Below are positions 52,630-61,482 of a stretch of DNA of 64,000 nucleotides, one piece after another. This DNA is from Chlorobiota bacterium (lineage in GTDB: Bacteria > Bacteroidota > Ignavibacteria > OLB7), in assembly GCA_016788565.1 (NCBI GenBank), contig JAEUSP010000052.1, positions 53,026-117,025 on the forward strand. The letters are read 5' to 3'. Every line of letters starts with the position of its first letter. Position 1 is the stretch's first letter. Made by a program: the position numbers and the translations under genes. Below the pieces are notes generated by a model. It worked only from the letters and a program-made list of their open reading frames with translations, made no database searches and was not told the origin of the DNA.

Positions 52630-54135
52630 ATGAATTATAGACTTTCCGATACCGAACGAACTTTACTATCGGGCTACTTCGATGGCGAGATCAGCAGTGC
52701 CGAGCGGCAGACTGCTGAAGGATTGCTTGCCCGCTCGAAGGAAGCACAAACATATCTGAACGATCTTCGGAGCCTGCGGAACGTGACTCACGAAGGGTTC
52801 CCCCTGCCGATGATTGGTGCTGGAATAGCAGGCGCGGCATTCTCGACCAAACTGACCGCAAGCAGCATAGCAAGCGCGGCCGGAAAAACCGCAGCGGTAA
52901 AAGGATTGTTCGCTGGTTCGTGGGGGGCCGCAAGCATCGCCACCGCAGCGGCAAGCATTGGGGTGGTGATGGCATTGAATTTTGGTGGAGGTCGGATTGA
53001 CAACTCCGGCGATAACCTTCGCCCAACGGCCTCTGCCCGGCCGGCATCCGCCGCCAAAACATCCGCAGCCACCGCCGACACCGGAAGCCTTGTTGTTCCC
53101 TTGATGACCTCCGATGAGCTTGTCGGCTTTGCCGTAAAAGGGACCTTGCCCATTGACCAACATCGGAACCGTTACCTGACGGTGCAGACCGAAGGGAGCG
53201 ACTCCTTCCGGCTGGAATTGCACCGTGGGAAGCCGAACGATATGGCAACCCAATTCCAGCAAGTGAATCTTCCGGAAACGCCCCAGCTTGACACGGTGGA
53301 GCAAGCGATTCGCCGCTCGGTGAAGGCGCTTCCCAATGGAATGATCGGCTTGCGGAACGACATCTGGAACAACCGTCAACGCTTGGTAAACCTGCTTCGC
53401 GAACGGAACCTCCGCCCCGATCTTGACTCACGGCTTGCGGTTGAACACCAACGTTTGGCCCAGTTCCGCGCAGCACGGGCGGCGCAGGTTGCGAAGTTCC
53501 AGCAGCAAGTTCACGCTGTCCAGGTGAATATCGTTCAGCAGGGCTGGGGTGAGTTTGTTGATAATTTTAATGGCGTGATTGCTTCATCAACCCCCTTCCC
53601 TTCCCAGCAAGCATGGGACGTTTGGGAATCAACCACCTTCCCGGTGATTATCCAGCCCGATGCCTTCCCGCAAAGCACAGAATCCGTGGCATTAACGATG
53701 CAATGCCAGAATAATCCGATGCTGGTGAAAGGGAACAATGTTGTGGTTGATCTGCTCAGTTCGCCGGTGTTCCAGGAGTTGGAAGGTGAGCTTCCGGCAG
53801 AGCTGCTCGCGCTCCCTCGCGCTGCGGAATCACCCAATATTCTCATGCTGGCAACAGAAGCCCCGCCGCCCCATTCTCCGGCAATACCGGTACGCATTGC
53901 ACGGCCACGCCCGCGAGCCAACGATGGTAATGGGTTGCTTCCTGCAGAAAGCCAAAACAACCAACGGGGCTTACTCCAATTTTCCACCAAACCACCGGAC
54001 GGCCAGGAAGAAGTTATCATCATCCGCACGCAAGAAATTCTGGAACACGCTCGCCAGCAACTTCAGCGTGCCGATAGCTTGTTGCGGCAATTGCGGCAGC
54101 AAGAAAATCAGCCAGAGAGTAGCAAGCAGCCATAG
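52630..54135 (+). CDS. Anti-sigma-factor-like membrane protein
   Basis: The 501-aa protein begins LSDTERTLLSGYFDGEISSAERQTAEGLL, the helical opening of anti-sigma domains, without the zinc-binding His-Cys residues. A hydrophobic stretch at about 98-118 (AASIATAAASIGVVMALNF) is the predicted membrane segment. The periplasmic part is large, mixed beta and low-complexity, and the C-terminus is a Gln/Leu-rich coiled coil. The position directly after the sigma gene supports a role in holding it inactive at the membrane. The stimulus is unknown. Its size is well above usual anti-sigma proteins, so it probably senses or binds something outside. Confidence 0.7.
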   Translation: MNYRLSDTERTLLSGYFDGEISSAERQTAEGLLARSKEAQTYLNDLRSLRNVTHEGFPLPMIGAGIAGAAFSTKLTASSIASAAGKTAAVKGLFAGSWGAASIATAAASIGVVMALNFGGGRIDNSGDNLRPTASARPASAAKTSAATADTGSLVVPLMTSDELVGFAVKGTLPIDQHRNRYLTVQTEGSDSFRLELHRGKPNDMATQFQQVNLPETPQLDTVEQAIRRSVKALPNGMIGLRNDIWNNRQRLVNLLRERNLRPDLDSRLAVEHQRLAQFRAARAAQVAKFQQQVHAVQVNIVQQGWGEFVDNFNGVIASSTPFPSQQAWDVWESTTFPVIIQPDAFPQSTESVALTMQCQNNPMLVKGNNVVVDLLSSPVFQELEGELPAELLALPRAAESPNILMLATEAPPPHSPAIPVRIARPRPRANDGNGLLPAESQNNQRGLLQFSTKPPDGQEEVIIIRTQEILEHARQQLQRADSLLRQLRQQENQPESSKQP

Positions 54136-54150
54136 AAAAGTGTCCATACC

Positions 54151-54195
54151 ACACCAACAGAAAGGGAACGGAATCCGTTCCCTTTCTGTTGGTGT
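54151..54195. terminator. Bidirectional hairpin between convergent genes
   Basis: A 22-bp perfect inverted repeat (54151-54172 with 54174-54195) has the core ACAGAAAGGGAACGGA. The tip forms a small loop around GAATC. It lies between the anti-sigma gene and the STAND gene, whose stop is at 54214. Confidence 0.85.
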
Positions 54196-54213
54196 GTTGC
54201 GTATTCGATGCAC

Positions 54214-57200
54214 CTACCGATAGGCCAGTTCAGCAAGAAGGCGTTCAGCTTCAGCACTTCTATTCAGGGACACCAGCACTTTGGCCAAGTGTTCTATCAA
54301 TTCTTCATCTTGCGGTAGCACCTCACTTCCAGCTTGTAGAATTTTTTCTGCATGGTCGTAGTCACCTTCTTCTACAAGCAACCGCGCTACTGCAAGAATT
54401 ACTTTACGCAGTGAGTTTTCAAAATTTTCTCGTGCAATTTCAAAAAATGGCTCATACTGGGTTGGGTATGGGACCTTATTTCCTACCCTGAGTAGTACCT
54501 TCTGTGTAAGATCATACGATTGAAACAGCTCTCCTTCGGCAAGTAATTTTGTTGCTTGCTGAAGCTGCTCATGCACATCCAGAATATCAACGTGGACAAC
54601 CTCCATATTTAATCGAGGCAAGCCGGAGCGTCGCAGAATAGAGTTTTTCCCAATAAGCCCTTTCAGCCGCGACATCGCATTTCTTGTCATGTGCTGCGCG
54701 TATGATATATCCCCCTTAACACCCGAAGCCAACTCATAGAACTCCTCTGCCGAGGGCGGGCGGCGCATTGTCTGAACTGCAACTAACAATGCAAGCAACG
54801 TGCGATTACGTGCGCCTCGCAATGGGGCAGGCTCTTCGCCTCTCTTTCCTGCTGTGATCTCGCCTAACATTGTTATCTGAATAAATTTAGATTCAACCAT
54901 AACTTCATCCACTGTCACCCCACTCCATTTCCCATTTATAAATTCACCAGCTTGTTGCAGCATACTTAGTTCAACCACTCCGTGATAACTGTTCAAAAAT
55001 GGTTGAATGAAAGATTGCAGGCCTCGCTCCTTCATCCATTCTAAAGCGGAGTTCAGATTGATAGCAATTGCTTCGCGCAGTTCTTCTATTAACTCATTTT
55101 GATGTTGTAAATGGATTTGTGATAACAGATAATTTGTGGCACAGAAAGAGAGGATGTCCTGAGTACGCAATACAGGCTTATGATAAATTTTATAAAACTG
55201 TTCCATTATCATTTCACCGCTTGCATTTGCATTTATCAGCTCACATAAACCACGGAGTAAGTCATTAGGACGGTGATGCAGTTGAATTGCGCTGATGTTC
55301 TTTGATTGATCTTTTGCAACTAACAGCAAAATATGAGCTGAAAGCTCAAGCTCATTCAATTGAATTTCATGCTCAGCCAAATACTCATAGGCCCATTCAT
55401 ACTCACCGACAAGAACGCTGAAGAGAATCGTGTCTTTTGCCAAACGCTGTTGGGCTTTCGGGAAAATATGGGCTGATGTTCGATAAGGTTCTGCGGCTTG
55501 GGATGCTGATTGAATTGGCATTCCGAATGCTGCATCCGAAAGTTTTGCCCAATAGGACCACTGGTTTTGCCCCCTTTTTAATTGGTGACTCACTAACAGC
55601 GGGATAGCTGATTTCAGCAATTTCTGAAAATCACGAAACTGTCCTGTAGTAAACAAAAAAGGCATGTAATTCCTCACAAACATTATGTTTGCCCATTCTT
55701 GGTTGGCCATAGCACTTCTATATAGCTGAATTAGCTGCAATCGCTGTTGGTACTTTTTTTCATCATCGAAAACATTAAAGTATTGAGCGGAAAGATGAAG
55801 AGTTACATACCTTCTGAATTCAGAGGAATTACCTTCATCGAACATCCACTTCATGATTTCATCTTCATTTATTTGCAGCAAAACAAAATCGCCAACCACC
55901 AGCAATGTGCTATGCAGCATGGACGCATAGATCGGCAGGTATTCGATGGAGGTTTTCCACTCTGGAAATTTTTCAATAGTGTTTTTCCACTCCCCCCACC
56001 AATTCATCGGGATTTTTCCTGTTTGCTCCCCCTCAATACACATCATATAGCAGCAACCATACAGGTACTGTTGAGCCTCTTCAACATTGGTGGGGTTTGC
56101 CGTTAATTCAACATAGCGGCGTGCCTCCCCTTGATACTCATCTAGCCCTGACCTCATGTGAGCAATCATCAAGGTGGTAAGGCGTAGGTAGATTTCGCGG
56201 TATCGCACATTAGCCACGGTAACTGGGGCGGCATCCAACAACCATTTTAGAAAATTCAATACTGCAAAGGCAGCTTGCGGACCATGGCTAACCCAAATAT
56301 CAGGTGGCCTTTTAACCCAGTTGTCAAATGTCTCTGCAATAATTTCATCAGAAATTTGCTCCAAGGATATTCCGAGTAATTGTTCGAACGGTTGAATTGA
56401 ATGAATTGGCATTGTTTTTGCCAAAACACGCATTAATTGCACGGCGTTGCTGTTGGTTAGTTTCAACAAATGCCGATGAAGTAATGTGTGAGTAAAACCA
56501 TACGCAGCTTGTCCAAATTCTTTTTCCACTTCTAAAGAAATAGATAGAACTGGAGCCATAATCCCCTTGTGTACTAACTGTTCGATCATCGTTTCAGCAT
56601 TATCCACCATAAATGCTGCCGCCTGCGGAGAGACAACCTCACCCAACATTGCTAATTGCCGTGCTGCTACTAATTCTTGGCTGGTTAGATGGGCGGCTAA
56701 TCCATCCGATAATACTTCAACAAACCGCTCGACATTTGATTGCAGTACCGGTAATGGGCATAAAACTTTCCACCGCGAACCTCCCATGCTATCAATGCCA
56801 ATCAGTTTTGCTTGAATTGCCCCGCGCAATGCGGAGCGGAGTGCCAATGGATTGCCCCCACTGACTTCGTGCAGCACACGGATACCCTCCTCCTCGCTAC
56901 GTGAAACGAACAACCGCTCCCATAAAACTCCAACTTCTTCAATCGTTAATCCTTTCATCACTGTCTCGGTGGTGAGGTAGCGCTCAATCACCCCACGGGC
57001 ATCGAACACTACGGGCCGAGCCACAAATACTACTCGTAGATATTCCTGCGACATTCCTTCTAACAATCCGGATAATTCTGCCAGAAATTCCGTTGGCAGC
57101 CAGTGAATATCCTCGATAACTAATAATGCTGGGCGCAGCTTTACTAATCGCTGTAATGCAGTGGTTACGCTTCCGATAGTATCTTCTATTTGGCTGCTCA

Positions 57201-57546
57201 GTAGCGTGCGAGCATACAGGTTTGTTCGGATTGCTTTTGCCAGCAGATGCGCTAACGATACTGCGCTGCCAGTAAACAACTTTACCCGCAAAACAATTCC
57301 ACCATTGTGAGTGATATGGGGAATTAATTCATCTATCACTCTACTTTTTCCCATTCCAGCTTCCCCAACAAATAATGCTGTTTGCAACCCTTGTTCATCG
57401 GGGACTTTTCTCCAGAATTGCACCAACGACTCAATCTCACGGCTACGTCCGGTAAATGGAAGCACGCCGTGATGTAAAAAACCAGTTAACGCCTCTGGCA
57501 CAATCACACGCTCGATGTGGCTGGATGCCTCGGATTGCTTTGTCAT
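54214..57546 (-). CDS. Large STAND/AAA-type ATPase with C-terminal DNA-binding/BTAD-like region
   Basis: The 1110-aa protein has an N-terminal AAA_16/NACHT-like ATPase with Walker A GEAGMGKS (61-68) and Walker B LLVIEDIHWL (141-150), then a long helical, TPR-like middle part (about 300-870). The last 240 residues start ITMLGEITAGKRGEEPAPLRGARNRTLLALL, which resembles the OmpR-type winged helix of AfsR/SARP regulators, followed by a BTAD-like helical repeat region ending SEAERLLAELAYR. In most SARPs these parts are at the N-terminus, so here the order is reversed. It is probably a signal-responsive transcription activator. The gene is AT-richer than its neighbours. Confidence 0.75.
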   Translation of the reverse strand: MTKQSEASSHIERVIVPEALTGFLHHGVLPFTGRSREIESLVQFWRKVPDEQGLQTALFVGEAGMGKSRVIDELIPHITHNGGIVLRVKLFTGSAVSLAHLLAKAIRTNLYARTLLSSQIEDTIGSVTTALQRLVKLRPALLVIEDIHWLPTEFLAELSGLLEGMSQEYLRVVFVARPVVFDARGVIERYLTTETVMKGLTIEEVGVLWERLFVSRSEEEGIRVLHEVSGGNPLALRSALRGAIQAKLIGIDSMGGSRWKVLCPLPVLQSNVERFVEVLSDGLAAHLTSQELVAARQLAMLGEVVSPQAAAFMVDNAETMIEQLVHKGIMAPVLSISLEVEKEFGQAAYGFTHTLLHRHLLKLTNSNAVQLMRVLAKTMPIHSIQPFEQLLGISLEQISDEIIAETFDNWVKRPPDIWVSHGPQAAFAVLNFLKWLLDAAPVTVANVRYREIYLRLTTLMIAHMRSGLDEYQGEARRYVELTANPTNVEEAQQYLYGCCYMMCIEGEQTGKIPMNWWGEWKNTIEKFPEWKTSIEYLPIYASMLHSTLLVVGDFVLLQINEDEIMKWMFDEGNSSEFRRYVTLHLSAQYFNVFDDEKKYQQRLQLIQLYRSAMANQEWANIMFVRNYMPFLFTTGQFRDFQKLLKSAIPLLVSHQLKRGQNQWSYWAKLSDAAFGMPIQSASQAAEPYRTSAHIFPKAQQRLAKDTILFSVLVGEYEWAYEYLAEHEIQLNELELSAHILLLVAKDQSKNISAIQLHHRPNDLLRGLCELINANASGEMIMEQFYKIYHKPVLRTQDILSFCATNYLLSQIHLQHQNELIEELREAIAINLNSALEWMKERGLQSFIQPFLNSYHGVVELSMLQQAGEFINGKWSGVTVDEVMVESKFIQITMLGEITAGKRGEEPAPLRGARNRTLLALLVAVQTMRRPPSAEEFYELASGVKGDISYAQHMTRNAMSRLKGLIGKNSILRRSGLPRLNMEVVHVDILDVHEQLQQATKLLAEGELFQSYDLTQKVLLRVGNKVPYPTQYEPFFEIARENFENSLRKVILAVARLLVEEGDYDHAEKILQAGSEVLPQDEELIEHLAKVLVSLNRSAEAERLLAELAYR

Positions 57547-57600
57547 ATTGGTGCAGTCTGGATTGTTGTGTTCATTGAATACGATTGCCTACAATAGCGA

Positions 57601-57626
57601 AGTCCGGCTGCATGTGCAACCGGACT
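57601..57626 (-). terminator. Hairpin between the beta-helix gene and the STAND gene
   Basis: AGTCCGG (57601-57607) pairs with CCGGACT (57620-57626), with TGCA pairs inside the loop. It lies about 75 bases past the beta-helix gene stop on the minus strand and has no T-run. A second GC-rich hairpin (CTCCGCC / GGCGGAG) lies nearby at 57641-57670. Confidence 0.45.
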
Positions 57627-57701
57627 CCTTCCCGGCCCTCCGCCCTGTGTCCTGTTTCACACGGCGGAGCAGTCGGCTGACGGGGGACAGCAGGCGTTTT
57701 T

Positions 57702-60700
57702 TTACCGGATAATTGTTGCCCGCTGGTATCCTGTTCCCCATGGAGTGCGAACCGCAACGATGTAGCTGCCGGCTGGTAGATCGCTTACATCAAAATCGAA
57801 GCGATGCTTCCCAGCCGATACCTTCCCGTTAAAGCCAGCCAATACCTGCTCCATATTGACTGTCAGTAGTTCTACTGCTACCTCCCCTTCCTCCAATTCC
57901 CCCGTCTCGACTGTGAGAAGTTTTGTTGTTGGGTTTGGATATACTTTCAATTGAATTGCTACAGAATTACCGGTTGTTGGCAAGATAATTTTTGGGGCTA
58001 CCACGTTCCCCGATTCCTCATCGGCACCAATATCAACCGCTGAACCTGCCGGGCGTGCGTCGCCATCAATATCAACGGATAACTCGCTGAGTATTGTTCC
58101 TTTGTTACGTGCAACGGTGTCGGTGGGGTGCAAGCGGTACATACCGCTGAGATCAGTGTACAGCTGGGGTGAGCCAAGCCATGAATTATTGTCGTTGCCG
58201 GTTGATGAACGCCATTCTGCCAACGTCTGGCTGGCTCCGCTCCAACGGAAACGATTAATCGTTGAAAAGGTGTTGTAATCCGAAGCCACCGCACGTGGGC
58301 CTGGGCCAATCCAATTTCCATTGGTGCTCATGGTTAGCTGCGCATCGCGAACACCTGTAAGGATGTTGTTGCTCACCACAACACCATTGATTTGATATGG
58401 ATATGGAACAGTCGCGCTTTTTTTTGCTTCGGTGAATTTAATCCCGTAGAAGTATCCCCGAATTGTGTTTCCAGCGATTGTGAAATTGCTGATAAAATCG
58501 TGGTCGTGGCCAGCGGCCAGATCAATCGCCGCCCCTAATTGCTTGCTTGGTGTGCCGTGATAAGCAATCACATTATTCCGCACGATGACGTTGCGAACCT
58601 CCATGCTATCGCGTGAGGTTGTGGAGTAGGAGCTGATGTCCTCGATTTTCACCATCGGCGTGTACAGGTGGCAGACCGCATCGCCACGATTCATGATGTT
58701 GCTCTCGATCACTACATCGGCAACATCGCGATAGCCGTAGCGGGTGTCAGTCCCCAGGTTAATTGCCGTGACGCAATCGTTGAAAATGTTGTCGCGGATC
58801 AAAACGTTCTGGCCGTTGTCGCTGATGTTCACTGCGGTCTGAAGCCCACAGCCGGGGGTGGCCGGATTATTGTAGCCGTTGCCGTCGCAGTTGAACACGT
58901 TTCCGGTTACTTGGAAATTGCTGAGATATTTATCCCATGCTTTGATCCCGGTGGCTTTGATATTCACGATGTTGTCGCGGAAACGGATGTTCGGCCCATC
59001 CACATACCGCATGATGAAACCACCAACGGAGTCGAACAAATTTTTCTCAATCAATAAATTTGGTGTGTAGGAAGGTTGGATGGCAATGCTTGCAGAGCCA
59101 GCGTCGCAGAACCGCCGCAAATTCTTGAAATTGTTGTTGTGAATCCACCAATCGGAACAGCCGTTCAGCCCCGAGCATTTTAATTTGATGAAGAGTGAGG
59201 GAGTGTCGTGGCCGCAGGTGTCCGGCTCGTAGTTTTGGATGGTTGCCCACGCAATTTCAACGTAATCCGGCCGCTGCGGGAACGCGGCTTCAATGGCGAT
59301 ATTCCGCACCCCTTGCCCATCCAACACAAATTGCTCATCGGCAAGGTTGCCGTCGGCATCGGTGTCCCACGCAATTATTTGATTGCGGCGGTCGGGGGCG
59401 GGGCCGCCAGCACGCACCACTACTTCTTCGTTAAATGTTCCGGCACAACGGCAGCTTACCCAATCGGTGTTGTTCCATTTGTCCACGCATTTCTGGATTG
59501 TGCGTAGCGGAGCTTCCCGCGTTCCCGGGTTTGCGTCGTTTCCCCACGAAGCAACGTAGTAATTTTTTGCCCCGTTAAATTCATCCGCCCCGATATCCCA
59601 CGCTGTGCCGTTTGGCCGAAGGTCGCCATCAATATCGGCAGCAAACCCAGCCAGCGCCGCGCCACGGTCGGTTGCGCAAACGTCGGTATGCAGCAGCCGG
59701 AACACACCACGCCCATCAATTTCGTAGGAAGGGGAGCAGAGTGTGGAGTTCGCATCGTTTCCGGTCAGTGTTCGCCATGCTGCAAGGGTGCGGGTTCCTC
59801 CCCAGGCGAATTTATCGGCAGTGGAAAAGGTGTTGTTGTTGCTGACCCAATTTCCGGGTGGCGGGCTACTCCACACGCCGTTAGTGTTCAGGGTAAACTG
59901 TGCGTCGCGGATTCCGCTGAAGATGTTGTTCTTCAGCGTCACGCCGTTCGTTTGATTTGGATAGGGGGTTGTTCCGTTCAATGCTTCATCAATCCGCACC
60001 CCCCACAGGAATCCGTGGATGGTGTTGTTCAGGATGAAGATGTTGTTGCTGAATGCGTACGGGTGGCCAGCGGTGATGTCCATTGCAGCCCCCTGAACCC
60101 AGCTTGTTGGGTTGGAAGTGTTCAGCACCACGTTGTTCCGGAAGGTGATGTCGCGCACTGTTATGGCCGCACCGTTTCTTGCTGAAACGCCCCCTTTATC
60201 CTTGATGACAATCGGCGCAACGTAGCGGTTCGTCACCCGTTCGCTGCGGCGGATGATGTTCCCTTCCACAAGATGATTGCTGTTGTCGCGCTGGCCGGTT
60301 TCGGGGGTGGTTCCAAAATAGAGGCAGGTGATGCAATCGTTGAAAGTGTTGTTCCTGATAACACTCCCCTGCACGTTGTCGCTAAAATTGATTGCGTTTT
60401 GCGGACCGGTTGCGCTGCTTCCGGCGGCGTTAATTCCGTTGCCGTCGCAGTTGAAGATGTTGCCAGAAACCTCCATCCCATCAATCGTTGCCGATGACGC
60501 GCTGATGCCGGTCCCCACAACGCCAACAATGTTGTTGCGGAAGCGGATTCCGGCCCCTTGGATATTTGCCATGATGAACCCACCAATCGAATCGAATCGG
60601 TTCGACTCCACGATCAGGTTTGGAGCGTTTGCTGGTTGGATAGCAACCTGCCCCGATGCCACGTTGCAGAACGGAGCAAGCCGCTGGAAGGCGTTGTCGT

Positions 60701-61190
60701 GGATCAGCCAATCGGCACAGCCATCTGGGCCGTAGCAGTTCATGCGGATGAACTGCGCGCCACTGCTGTTGCCACATCCGCCGTCGGGCTGGTAGTTGCG
60801 GAACTCCACCCAGCCGATCTCCACGTTATCGGGCCTTGCGCCCGGCGCAACGTCAATGGCGATGTTGCGGGTTCCTTCTCCATCCAGCACAAACGTTTCG
60901 TCGCTGCGGATTCCATCGCCATCGGTGTCCCAGGCAATCAGCGCATTCCGCTGCGCTGGCGTTGGCCCGCCGTTGCGGATCACCACTTCCTCGTTGAAGA
61001 CACCATTGCAGTGGCAGTTCACTTGTGCGGTGTCGTTCCAGGCCCCAACGCATCGCCCCACGGTGCGGAACGGAAGTTCCGGTGTGCCAGGGTTTGCGTC
61101 GTTGCCTTCCGGCGAAACGTAGTAGTTGGTTTGTGCTCTGCTTGCTGTTCCGGCAAGCAACAGCATCAGCAGAAGAAATTGGATACGCAT
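57702..61190 (-). CDS. Right-handed beta-helix surface protein with internal duplication and T9SS sorting domain
   Basis: The ATG at 61190 has AGAGG upstream and a signal peptide ending RAQ; the protein is 1162 aa. Two tandem modules of about 530 residues each begin NYYVSPEGNDANPGT and NYYVASWGNDANPGT. Both contain Cys pairs, Asp-rich WDTDGDG/WDTDADG loops and many N-NNI-type strands, as in right-handed parallel beta-helix (pectate-lyase-like) proteins. The sorting domain at the end has VYPNPTTKLL and LPAGSYIVAV. No lyase catalytic residues can be assigned. It probably binds or degrades polysaccharide or forms a surface fibre. Confidence 0.8.
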   Translation of the reverse strand: MRIQFLLLMLLLAGTASRAQTNYYVSPEGNDANPGTPELPFRTVGRCVGAWNDTAQVNCHCNGVFNEEVVIRNGGPTPAQRNALIAWDTDGDGIRSDETFVLDGEGTRNIAIDVAPGARPDNVEIGWVEFRNYQPDGGCGNSSGAQFIRMNCYGPDGCADWLIHDNAFQRLAPFCNVASGQVAIQPANAPNLIVESNRFDSIGGFIMANIQGAGIRFRNNIVGVVGTGISASSATIDGMEVSGNIFNCDGNGINAAGSSATGPQNAINFSDNVQGSVIRNNTFNDCITCLYFGTTPETGQRDNSNHLVEGNIIRRSERVTNRYVAPIVIKDKGGVSARNGAAITVRDITFRNNVVLNTSNPTSWVQGAAMDITAGHPYAFSNNIFILNNTIHGFLWGVRIDEALNGTTPYPNQTNGVTLKNNIFSGIRDAQFTLNTNGVWSSPPPGNWVSNNNTFSTADKFAWGGTRTLAAWRTLTGNDANSTLCSPSYEIDGRGVFRLLHTDVCATDRGAALAGFAADIDGDLRPNGTAWDIGADEFNGAKNYYVASWGNDANPGTREAPLRTIQKCVDKWNNTDWVSCRCAGTFNEEVVVRAGGPAPDRRNQIIAWDTDADGNLADEQFVLDGQGVRNIAIEAAFPQRPDYVEIAWATIQNYEPDTCGHDTPSLFIKLKCSGLNGCSDWWIHNNNFKNLRRFCDAGSASIAIQPSYTPNLLIEKNLFDSVGGFIMRYVDGPNIRFRDNIVNIKATGIKAWDKYLSNFQVTGNVFNCDGNGYNNPATPGCGLQTAVNISDNGQNVLIRDNIFNDCVTAINLGTDTRYGYRDVADVVIESNIMNRGDAVCHLYTPMVKIEDISSYSTTSRDSMEVRNVIVRNNVIAYHGTPSKQLGAAIDLAAGHDHDFISNFTIAGNTIRGYFYGIKFTEAKKSATVPYPYQINGVVVSNNILTGVRDAQLTMSTNGNWIGPGPRAVASDYNTFSTINRFRWSGASQTLAEWRSSTGNDNNSWLGSPQLYTDLSGMYRLHPTDTVARNKGTILSELSVDIDGDARPAGSAVDIGADEESGNVVAPKIILPTTGNSVAIQLKVYPNPTTKLLTVETGELEEGEVAVELLTVNMEQVLAGFNGKVSAGKHRFDFDVSDLPAGSYIVAVRTPWGTGYQRATIIR

Positions 61191-61328
61191 GACTGCCTCT
61201 GCGAAAAATGTCCGTGGATAGAAGCGAACGATACCGTCGCGTTCAAGAAACAAGCTGCCGCATCAGTCGGTTGGGAATGCGGGCATCAGTTCAGAAAAAA
61301 AACAGGACGGCGTGGAATGGGCAGAATG

Positions 61329-61354
61329 GGGAGCGGCCGTTGCTGGCCGCTCCC
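61329..61354 (-). terminator. Terminator hairpin after the tail-fibre-like gene
   Basis: A perfect 10-bp stem GGGAGCGGCC (61329-61338) with GGCCGCTCCC (61345-61354) encloses GTTGCT. On the minus strand an eight-T stretch follows about 30 bases later. It lies about 130 bases past the stop of the gene ending at 61483. Confidence 0.6.
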
Positions 61355-61482
61355 GCAATCAGCGTGGTGTGCTTGGAAGGTACAGAGCAAGTGGTGAAAC
61401 CGGCTGCGTGCCGTTTTCGTGTGTGTGGCCGGGAAATGTAGGTTCACCCCCGCTACGCCCTGCGATACCAGCCAAGCGTGCA

